From Isohypsibius dastychi (lineage: Eukaryota > Tardigrada > Eutardigrada > Parachela > Isohypsibiidae): 50,848 bases of DNA. The DNA lies in the NCBI GenBank assembly GCA_034696485.1, contig JAQIWT010000032.1, positions 1-50,848 on the forward strand, in the 5' to 3' direction. Shown one piece after another: positions 10,590 to 20,335 of this stretch. Made by a program: the position numbers and the translations under genes. Under the pieces are notes generated by a model. That model saw only the letters and a list, made by a program, of their open reading frames with translations. It did no database searches and was not told where the DNA came from. Position 1 is the stretch's first letter, and the number at the start of each line of letters is the position of its first letter.

Positions 10590-12841
10590 ATGTCCAATTT
10601 TCTGAAGACTTCTGCAGTTGCTGCAACCAGTGGAATGGCAGCTCTACTCATCAACAAGCTGTTCGATCACCCGAAAGAACTCCAAGCAGACACTGCTTTT
10701 CTTCATCCCATGGATGTCCGGGATTTCGACTCATCCAGATATCAACTCGTCAACCATTTCTGGCTGCCAGTCCAGCCCGCTGGACCTCTTCTAATCGCCA
10801 ATAACGGAGTTGCTCAGTTCCATGTGCCTCATCCTCCACAAATTCACATCGGAGCAGTTCCACCTGAAAACGCGGAATTCAGAGTGGATGAACCATTATT
10901 TGATTTCGCTCCGGATATTGCTGTTGGTGCAGCTGGAACGGCAGCTTTATTTCATCATGGGCTGAAACGGAAAATAAGTCTGAAGAATGCGATTGAGCGT
11001 TCGAGAAGAATTTTGGAAAGACATCGCGAAGAGATTGGAAGTCCTGGTAATAATCAAATGTGTGGAAAACTGAAAAACAAAATTAATTTTGATTTTAAAT
11101 TGGTCATTCGTAATTGATTATTTGTTTTGAAAAATAATGTTATGGCTGTTTGTATTCCAGGTATGGTTGTTGGAGTGAGCATAAATGGTCAACAAGTTTG
11201 GTCAGCTGGTCTCGGTTACGCGGATTTTGAAAACCAAGTTTCCTGCGGACCGGAAACGGTTATGAGGATAGCCAGTATTGGCAAAGCCATTTCAATGACC
11301 ATAATTGCAAAATTATGGCAAGATGGACTTATTGATATGGATAAACCCATCCAGGAATATGTTCCAGATTTTCCACTGAAAAATTTCAACGGCGAACCGG
11401 TGATTTTTATCCTCGTTTTTACTGAAATTTCAGTTTTTTATTTTCCGGCTTCTTTCCAGGTGACCATAACATGCAGGCATCTTGTTTCCCATTTGAGTGG
11501 TATAAGGCATTATTCGAAAACGAAGAAACCAGAAAACGTCACGGGGGATCAGCAGGTTGCGAAAAAGGAAGCACCGGAAGTCGATAAAACCACTTCTGCT
11601 TCTAACGTAGCTGCAAAATATAACGAATTCGACGAAAAAGAATATTACATTCGGGAGCCTTATACCAGTGTGGCCGAGTCCCTCAAGCTTTTCAAGGACG
11701 ACCCGCTTCTCGCAAAAAGTGGTGAGTGCTTTCAGTTGCTGAATTTTGTAGAATTGTCGGATTTCCTTATATCCTATAATATTCTTCTAGGTGAGGAGTA
11801 TTTATACACGACGCATGGTTGGACGTTGTTATGTGCGGTGATCGAAGCTGTTACGAAGCGGAAAATTACGGATTGTCTTCGTGACCTTTTCCGTGATTTG
11901 GGAATGCAACAGAGCTTTCTGGATGAACATGAGCCAATTGTTTACAATCGCTCAAGGTGAACATTTGCATTACTTTCATTTGGTTTTATTCAGTGACATT
12001 GCGTACGCACCCGTATATCGAACATTTTCTCGTATCAAAACTCCGGATTCCAACTTTGAACTTCAGAAGCCGTTTAATTTTTTTAACGAAACGAACGCAT
12101 TTTAATTGATGTTAATTAAAGCAAACAATCTCGAGATATTGCATTTAGATATCATTTTACATTTTTTTGATACTTTCTTGTTTTCGCACATTATTTTAAC
12201 TTTTTTTTAAGTTTATGTTTTGTTCAGAAATTATCGACGGGATAAAACTGGTCGACTGAAGAACGCTCCCTACGTCGACAATTCCTACAAATGGGCCGGA
12301 GGAGGACTACTTTCGACAGTTGGCGATCTGATCAAATTTGCTCATGTTTTACTTCGGTCATACCAGTGGAATGGTAATGCTAATTCCGAACCGGGATATC
12401 TGAAACCGGAAACCATCAAGACAATGTGGACTCTCGTTGATAAAACGAAAAAGAACGAATTTGCTGATTATGGGTATGGAATGGGATGGATGGTGGTTCC
12501 GGAACGATCTTTCGGGGCATGGTGTTGGAAACAACCCCACATCTCATTTCACAAGTGCGCTTTTAAGAAAAAGAAATATCAACAAAAATAAACTTTTAGA
12601 AAAAATATGGCATTTTGTCGACGGGGTTAATTTTGTTGTTCTTCTTAGTGGAGGTGCGGTCGGGGCAAGTTCCGTGCTTGTTATCATCCCTGGTATGGCG
12701 CCGGAAAGCGAAAACGCCCCTGCCACGATGAAGGACGCTCCTCAAGGGATTGTCGTTACTCTCATTGCCAATCTGGAGCAAGCTGCGCTTTATAAAAAAG
12801 CCGTGGAAATTGCCTATATTTTTGATCAAGTCAGACTGTGA
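10590..12841 (+). CDS. LACTB: LACTB-like serine beta-lactamase-fold protein, copy A
   Basis: Six exons (10590-11046, 11161-11399, 11460-11721, 11791-11956, 12228-12554, 12649-12841) join to 1644 nt, 547 residues. This is a LACTB-type penicillin-binding/class C beta-lactamase-fold hydrolase; vertebrate LACTB is a mitochondrial intermembrane-space protease that forms filaments and affects lipid metabolism. The catalytic Ser-x-x-Lys is SIGK in RIASIGKAIS, and SHLSGIRHYSK, THGWTLLCAVIEAVTKRK, NAPYVDNSYKWAGGG and GGAVGASSVL match LACTB closely. The third motif, HTGG in human LACTB, reads HNGG here across the last intron (HSGG in copy B). The N-terminal 130 residues lack a recognised domain. The gene is the upstream half of a tandem duplication. 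Confidence 0.93.
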
Positions 12842-13428
12842 TTTTTCCGAGAAAGAAAGATATCGTCAGTTCGTGATTTCCCGTTAATATTTGTTGTTTT
12901 TTCTGGTCATCCCTATTGTTTTCTTCGGGAGTTTTAAAATTTGGGTTTATAATTTAGTCATTTCTCTTTTTCATATCTTTGTTGTGAAATCTCTTACTGA
13001 TCCGATGCCGTGTAATCTAAGAGAGAGCTGATCGAGTTCGGAATCATCTCAGGGCGATCTTATTAAAATCCTCCAGCTGATGAAATTGCATGCATTTTTC
13101 TGACTATTCTAATTGCATGATCTAATTTTGTAATGCGATAAATTAAGTCATTTCTTGATGCAGCTCAAATAACGGTCTTCGTCCTAGCGATACATTGATA
13201 TACTCTCACCGAAATCCCAATGGTTGTCCTACCCTTTTTCTTGCGCTTCAAGTGTAAGCGGCTTCATGGGTTTCTTCTTCCACTCCTTTTTTTTGTCGTG
13301 AAACAAAATTTCGGAAAAGGTCAAACTTATTCGACTTCTGAAGTTTTTTGTTAATAAAATAAAGTCACAGGTTTTCAATATTTTTTGAATTTAATTAACA
13401 TGTTAAGTATGTTGCTGCAACCAGTGGA
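12842..13428. other. Spacer between LACTB copies, with conserved 3' flank
   Basis: Non-coding. The segment from about 12842 to 13310 aligns with 16014 to about 16490 downstream of copy B, including GGCGATCTTATTAAAATC followed by a CCAGCTGAT block at both places. The duplicated unit therefore includes 3' flank. AATAAAATAAAG at 13353-13364 is a likely poly(A) signal for copy A if its 3' UTR is about 500 bp. The last 40 bases (GTTGCTGCAACCAGTGGA) resume homology with the start of copy A's exon 1. Confidence 0.65.
13353..13358 (+). terminator. Candidate poly(A) signal for LACTB copy A
   Basis: AATAAA, overlapping a second AATAAA, 512 bp after the copy A stop codon and before copy B begins. Position is reasonable, but no cleavage-site evidence is available from sequence. 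Confidence 0.35.
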
Positions 13429-16013
13429 ATGGCTGCTCTCCTCATCAACAAACCACAGTGCACTGTGTCCAAACTGTTCGATCATCCGAAAGAACTCCAA
13501 GCAGACACTGCTTTTCTGCATCCTTTGGATGTTCGGGATTTCGACTCAGCGAGATATCAACTCGTCAATCATTTCTGGCTGCCTGTCCAGCCTGGTCCGC
13601 TCTTGGTTGCCAATAACGGAGTTGCTCAGTTTCATGTGCCTCATCCTCCACAAAATCACATCGGAGCTATTCCACCTGAAAGCGCGGAATTCAGAGTAGA
13701 TGTACGTAAGCGAATGTTGTGAACTTGTGAGGTAATGGACATGGAGTGGAGTGCGCTTCGGCTGATCCCGAGCACGGCTACATCCATTCGGTCTCTCTCC
13801 CCCTTGCAGCCCATTGTGCGAGGAGAGGAATGCCAAGATGATCTGGAGTCTGGAGTCTGGACACTGGGCAGAGAGCGTTTGAAACCAAAACACTGCTCCC
13901 TGACAGGGACAAGACGAAAGCAGTCTCAGTTTACTGAACTGCAGACCTCATTCTCTGTCAGAATGGCTGAATAGAGTTCGCCCTGTTACAGACCATTTAT
14001 TCGAGCTCCTATTATTTCGTTGGTCAAAGTTTACGTTTGTTTTCCAACGGGAAAACTCGAAAGAGGTCTGTTTCTCCCGGATGCTGCAGTTGGTGCAGCT
14101 GGAACTGCAGCTTTGTTTCATCGTGGGCTGAAAGGAAAATGAATTTGAAGGAAGCGATTGAACGTTCGAAAAATATTTTGGAAAGACATCGTGAAGAGAT
14201 CGGAAGTCCAGGTAATGAAATTTCACCAAGTATTCAGGAAACTGGAAAATACACATTTGGTTTTGATTCAGTACTTCTTTTCTTTTGGACATAACTGAAT
14301 GTTATTTAATGTGTTTTTGTATTCCAGGTATGGTCGTCGGAGTGAGCATAAATGGCCAACAAGTTTGGTCAGCTGGTCTCGGTTACGCGGATTTCGAAAA
14401 CCAAGTTTCCTGCGGACCGGAAACGGTTATGAGGATAGCCAGTATTGGCAAAGCCATTTCAATGACCATAATTGCAAAATTATGGCAAGATGGACTTATT
14501 GATATGGATAAACCCATCCAGGACTATGTTCCAGATTTTCCACAGAAAACTTTCAACGGCGAACCTGTGAGTGTTTTCCCTCGATTCTCCTAAAATTTCG
14601 CGATCTTCTATTTTGCGGTTTATTTTTTTTCCAGATGACCATAACTTGCAGGCAGCTTGTCTCACATTTAAGTGGCATCAGACATTATTCGAAAACGAAG
14701 AAACCAGAAAAAGCTAAGAGTGATCCCCATGTTGCGAAAAAGGAGGCATCGGAAGCTGAGCAAAAAACAACTCCTTCTGACGTCGCTGCAGAATACAATG
14801 AATTTGACGAAAAGGAATTTCATATTCGAGAGCCTTATACCAGTGTGGCGAAGTCCCTCAAGATTTTCAAGTATGACCCGCTTCTCGCGAAAAGTGGTGA
14901 GTGCTTCCAGTTGCTGAATTGTGTAGAATTTGTCGAATTGTCTGATATTCTTCCTTCTAGGTGAGGAGTTTTTGTACACGACTCATGGTTGGACATTGTT
15001 ATGTGCGGTGATCGAAGCTGTTACGAAGCGGAAAATCAGGGATTGTCTTTGTGACCTTTTCCGTGATTTGGGAATGCAACAGAGCTTTCTGGATGAGCAT
15101 GAGCCGATTATTTATAATCGCTCAAGGTAAAATGTTGCATTACTTTCATTCGGTTTAGTTCGGTCATGTTTCATGTATGGAACATTTTTTCGTTTGAAAC
15201 TCTGATACTACCAGAAGTAAGACGTTTAAAATTGTTTTGCCGGAAAAATTAACCAAATGAATGAATTTTTATTAAAACAAGCAATCTGGAATTATTTTAC
15301 TGTGCTTTTTTATATTTTATTTTGTTTGGTGTCATTTTGATTCTTATATATATTCGTTGTAACTGCCGATCATTTCGTCTTCGTTCATTCATCTTTTATT
15401 CAGGAATTACCAACGGGATAAAACTGGCCGACTGAAGAACGCTCCTTATGTTGACAATTCCTACAAATGGGCCGGTGGAGGACTGCTTTCGACGGTTGGC
15501 GATCTGCTCAAATTTGCTCATGTTTTACTTCGGTCATACCAGTGGAATGGTAATGCTGATTCCGAACCGGGATATCTGAAACCGGAAACCATCAAATCAA
15601 TGTGGACACTCGTTGATAAAACGAAAAATGACGAATTTGCTGATTATGGCTATGGAATGGGATGGATGGTCATTCCGGAACGATCTTTCGGAGCATGGTG
15701 TTGGAAACAACCTCAGATCTCATTTCACAGGTGCACTTTTAAGAAAAATAAATATTAAACTAAGACAAACTTTTGAAAAAAAGGGTTTTTTGTCAATGGG
15801 GTTTTTGTTGTTGTTCTCAGTGGAGGTGCGGTCGGTGCAAGTTCGGTGCTTGTTATCATCCCCGGTGTGGCGCCGGAAAGCGATAACACCCCTGCCTCGA
15901 TGAAGGACGCTCCTCAAGGGATTGTCGTAACACTCTTTACCAATCTGGAGAAAGTTGTTCTCTATAAAAAAGCCGTGGAAATTGCCTATATTTTTGATCA
16001 AGTCAAGCTTTGA
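13429..16013 (+). CDS. LACTB: LACTB-like protein, copy B, with frameshifted N-terminal segment
   Basis: Seven exons (13429-13701, 13992-14211, 14328-14566, 14635-14896, 14961-15126, 15404-15730, 15821-16013) total 1680 nt, an open 559-codon frame. The last five exons are exactly the sizes of copy A's exons 2-6 (239, 262, 166, 327, 193 nt) and carry the same motifs: SIGK, SHLSGIRHY, NSYKWAGGG, and HSGG spanning the last intron. The N-terminal region differs. A 21-nt in-frame insertion (around 13453-13474) adds QCTVS-like residues. Copy A's single exon 1 is split by a 290-bp intron. About 65 nt (14066-14131) is read in a different frame from copy A before a one-base deletion restores it. I chose ATG 13429, matching Met16 of copy A; no upstream in-frame ATG exists. 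It could be functional or in early decay. Confidence 0.82.
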
Positions 16014-17061
16014 ATTCTGGGGAAAAGGAACAGCCATCTCGTAATTCCCCGTGAAGATTTCGTTTTGTTCAGTAAATTTTTTTTTATTTATTTTCCAGAA
16101 GTTGCATGTTAATCATTCCCTTGCTGGACTTGTAGCGTAACCGAATAATCTGTTCGACGTAAAAACGTCGAAAAATCATGTATTGATAAGGAAAATCAGA
16201 TTACCCGAAACCTAGGAAGAAGATCAAGGTCGTAATCATCTCAAGGCGATCTTATTAAAATCATCCAGCTGATTAGATCACATGAATTTTTCTGGATACT
16301 TTTGGAATGTCATGACGTTATGTTGGAAGTTCTAGATCCAGCTCTGGTTCAAATAGTATTCGTCTTGGCGATACAAGGATTTCTTTTGATTGAAATTCCA
16401 AAGGTTGCCCTACCTATCTTCCTACACCTCAAGTGCCAGGGGCCTTATGAGTTCCTTTCCTTCCACTCCTTTCTTTTGTCATATCGAGAAAAAGATTGTC
16501 GTTCCGTTTCTCGATTTTCACAGTAATTTTGGCTTATTTTCGGGGTAAGGGGTGAATTTCGGTGAAAATAAAATATTTGATGGCATTTTTGAGTTTTACA
16601 TTTCACACTGGTCAGCTCAATCAGACGTAATCGTACTTGATGCCCTTTCCCGGTTGCCTTTTTCACCGGTGATCTGTTCTCCTTATTCATCACTAAGGTG
16701 CACTCTTAATTGCGAAAGGCTTCCCATTTTCTGGAAAATACTCTCGCAGCAAAAACAAGCTGCCTTTTGACTTCTGTCAGGCAGCCTGAAGTGTTGATCC
16801 GTCATGACGTTATGAGAGTGACCAACTAGCGGAAGTCATTAGGCAGATTGGTCTTTCATCATTTGGAAAATGAGCGGTACGTATTATACGAATCAATTTC
16901 TGTCACATGCAGGTTTTACGTATGGAAATCGATTTATAGGAGGAGACCCTAACGAATCGGACGGATGGCTGCATGTGTTTGCAGTGTTTTCTTTCAAGTG
17001 GCTTTTTTCAAGTGGCTTTTTTCAAGTCTGAAGTTTCAGTTTGATTTTTTTGTAGAAGCAA
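16014..17061. other. Intergenic region after LACTB copy B
   Basis: About the first 480 bp is the duplicated 3' flank of the LACTB unit (compare 12842-13310). AATAAA occurs at 16567-16572 and could end the copy B transcript. The rest lies upstream of the GPCR start and includes a short direct repeat (AAGTGGCTTTTTTC, twice at about 16995-17024). No exon is supported. Confidence 0.55.
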
Positions 17062-19815
17062 ATGGATTTTCTGAATGAGGAATTCGAGCAGCTAGAATCG
17101 GATGGGAAACCGGTGAATGTGGGTATTACGGCGCTGAGTTGGCATGAGGATGACCATTCGGCTGTGCGGGTCACTTTCATTGTCGCCATGGTTATTGCTA
17201 GCATCACTGGACTGCTTGGAAATATTTTGGTAAGGATTAGTCCATGATGTTAAAGAGGGAAGTCTATGGAGTTTTATGCAGCGATTTTTGCGGTTCTGAA
17301 CAAAATTTGACCATGTGGAATATAAAGTCAAAAATCAGCTTCGTTTCATTTGAATATTGAACTCGAAGTAGGAATTATTGCTGACGAGAGACAATATCGG
17401 GAAATACGTTTTCTAGGAATCATAGAATGAAAAATTTGGTCTTTTGTCTTTTAAATTCAACTGGCACGATTTCCGTTGGAAAACCGAATTACAGACATTA
17501 TTCTGGTAATGAAAAGAGCTGGCAGCATAATTAATCCAATTAATCTATATTCTCCAGGGTTTAATGGCGCTTCACCCTATTTTAGTTCAAATTATTGTAC
17601 ATTACTTCTGATTATTTATTTATATCCTTTGACTGCCCTTGACGATGTGTTTTGTTCATTTAGCTGCATTTATTGGGGTATCAGACTGGTGCTCAAGTAT
17701 ACTGCAAGTTCGATGATTCCCCAAGGACCCCCGATTTTAGATATTACGAAATATACTCAGATCAGATCAGATTTTCATTAGCATACTGCGATTTTTGCTG
17801 GATTACCGATTAATTTTTTTTTACCAAATTGTTTCGCAGATTATCGGGACTATTGGATTGATTCCGGATTTGCGGACGACCGGAAACGCTTTTCTCGCCA
17901 ATTTGGCTTTCTCGGGTTTGATTTTAATTATTGTTGTCGTACCGTTCAACATCGTCAGTAAGTGAAAGTATTCTGCCCGAATAAAGCTAACCATGATATG
18001 TACACGCATTGTTAAAACCGTAGTTTCCTTGCAGGCGTTGTTCATGGAGCAGCGTATTGGACCGAAAGAGTTTCGTTGTGCATCTTTGTTGCCAGCATTT
18101 GTGCTCCAGGATGTCTAGCCGCTATCTGGTCAAACACCGGTGTTGCTTTGAATCGGTAAAGATTAAGTCACCCGTACTGAAGTTGATTATGTTGTCGTAA
18201 ATCATTTCCACTCTGATACAGTCATTTTAAGAACTTGTTTTCCAAATTTCAAATTATTAAGAAAATATTTTAGCCTTTTATGTTTTACACTCATGCCTTT
18301 ATTTATGATTTTTATGACTGTCGAAAATAACCAGAGCTAAGGTCAACGGGAGTCAGCGCTGTGGTGGTCTTTTGTTTTGTGAGATCTCGGCAGTTGGCTT
18401 TTTTTGAAGCGGTTTCGACTTTTTAATCACGATGGGTGGCCGTATTCTCTGTGGACAAAACGTGTTCATTTTACAGATATTTCTTCATCTGCCACAATCG
18501 CTCTTACGACTATTTGTTCAGTCCAGCCAAGACGTTCATGTGGATTGTTTGCATTTGGCTGGTCGCGTTCGGCATTCATCTTCCTAATCACGTCGGTAAG
18601 GACTAGTTTTTTCCTCAGTGCTGAAATTTAAGGAATAGATGTCACGTCATCTTATCCGATAAAAAAAAATGCCCTTCTAAAAGGATTCCTACTGCGAGCT
18701 GTTATATAATTGAGGTTGAAAAATTCGAAGCTGATCTATTATACAATATGCAGGTTGTCATCATCTTTCGCCCCCAAGTGGTACAGTACTCACATATTAA
18801 TTATTGACCAATCGCACCCTTTTCCACTTTTCGCTAGCGGGTCAGGTGTCATACTTCGCAAGAAATGATTTTGTTGGAATCATGAAATGTTCAGAGTATT
18901 GAGTGTAATTAAAATATAATAAACCGGTGATATAATATAGTATTTCACAGTATGATCGAATTTTAATATGGTTTTTGAAATGACAAGATTTTGTGTTGAA
19001 TTTTCTCTGAACATAAGTAGGAGTTCATGGAGCATATTGTGTAAAACAATTTTCAAGTCGATTCGAACTCGTATCAACGTATTTTGAAATGCCGTTCAAA
19101 TTCAAAAAGAGAACGCTGTGTAAGCTGTTTACCGTTGACCAAGGTAACCCTTTTTTCAGGTTGGGGAAAAAACACTTTCGTCGAGAAATTCTATCTATGC
19201 ACTCGAGAGACCAATCTATGGACCTACTCGACATTCTTCGCCATTGTTGGTATAATCCTCCCACTAACCCTGAGTTTCTACTCCTACTGCCGAATCTACA
19301 TTCTCGTTCGTACCACAACATCCGCCCGCAACCAAATCACGAAAAGCCGGCGATCCAATGGCATGGAAACCGATGAGAATACCGGTCAGACAATCCTTGT
19401 TGCAACCTCAACCATTCCGCGTTGGAAGGAAGAAGTTCAGCTGGTGCAGACACTGTTCCGGAGTTTCGCCGTGTTTCTCGTTTCGTGGCTCCCGTTGGCC
19501 ATTTTGCTCATGTTGCCAATGTTGGAGATTCCCACTTGGATTTACCTGATGACAGTTTTTCTGGCCCATGGGAGTACCGCCTCGAATTCGGTGTTGTACT
19601 ATCTGACCAACGCCAAATTCCGCCAGGGATTCGGGGTTATCCTCGGGAAGCTCGTCACTCGGAAGAAATTGCATGACAGAGAGTTGCGGTATCTGCGAAG
19701 TTGTGAAAAGAATGTCCAAGTCACCCTCACGTCAATGAACTTCCCTGGAGAGAATGCAAGTGAATCAATGCTGGATGGGAGTAATGTCGTGATTGTTGTG
19801 TCACCAGCTGACTAG
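17062..19815 (+). CDS. Class A GPCR, melatonin-receptor-like
   Basis: Five exons (17062-17229, 17840-17957, 18035-18155, 18477-18595, 19160-19815) join to 1182 nt, 393 residues, with seven hydrophobic helices. TM1 carries the GLLGNIL signature. TM3 ends in GVALNRYFFICHNRSYDYLF, an NRY motif instead of DRY, as in melatonin receptors (NRYCYICHSLKYDKLY) and insect Tre1. The extracellular cysteine before TM3 (VSLCIF) and in loop 2 (FYLCTRE) could form the usual disulfide. TM5 reads PLTLSFYSYCRIYILVR, also melatonin-receptor-like, and TM6 has SWLP. Two departures: TM2 reads NLAFSGLIL, so the sodium-site Asp2.50 appears to be Gly, and TM7 has NSVLYY rather than NPxxY. Ligand unknown. Convergent with the MCMBP gene. 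Confidence 0.88.
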
Positions 19816-20335
19816 TGTAGTGTCTAGCTAAGAACCCTTTGTGCTGAAGAGTCTTTAACCTTCTTTTTCAAGCCCTCGCGCGCACAAGCTACAATTCTGC
19901 ACCAAGGTTTCCGCACAAAAACTTTGTTCATTGCTGGGTGACACGAGATGTTGATGGATTGCTTTATGCTTTTGAGTTTTGACTGTCAGGGGTCACACCC
20001 ATGGTCGCACACAGTAACAAATGTCGTGATCTCCAAACCAGCAGCTCTGTTTTCGGATTTCCTCGTATACCAAAATCAAGAGCTTTCGAAACATTTCTGT
20101 TACTAACAAGCTGTCCAGTAACCGACTCTGATGGACACATCAAGGAACCGAGTTTTTGACTCCTCGTCGAAAAAAGGTTGGCTGGGGATGGCTAAGACAC
20201 GAATTCTGCTTTGTGAAATGTGTGAAAAACTCTGAAACACAATATCCGGAAAGCCTCCGAGAGAAATGATTAGGATGGTTAAATGACATTGAAAAATGAC
20301 TTCTCTATGAAATGACGGCAATGAATGAATTTTCT
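19816..20335. other. Intergenic region between convergent GPCR and MCMBP genes
   Basis: Both flanking genes end here, so it should hold two 3' UTRs. No exon, repeat or RNA gene was seen. The motif TTTATT at 20335-20340 (AATAAA on the minus strand) overlaps the MCMBP stop codon. Confidence 0.5.

Noticed and set aside
13429-14211. Calling LACTB copy B a pseudogene outright
   Set aside because: Reading copy A's frame across 14066-14135 gives a TGA. However, consensus splice sites at 13702 and 13991 give a fully open 559-codon frame with intact catalytic exons, so it is kept as a CDS with a flagged oddity.
17476-17781. 101-codon open frame inside GPCR intron 1
   Set aside because: It sits between confirmed exons and has no homology; joining it would break the GPCR frame.
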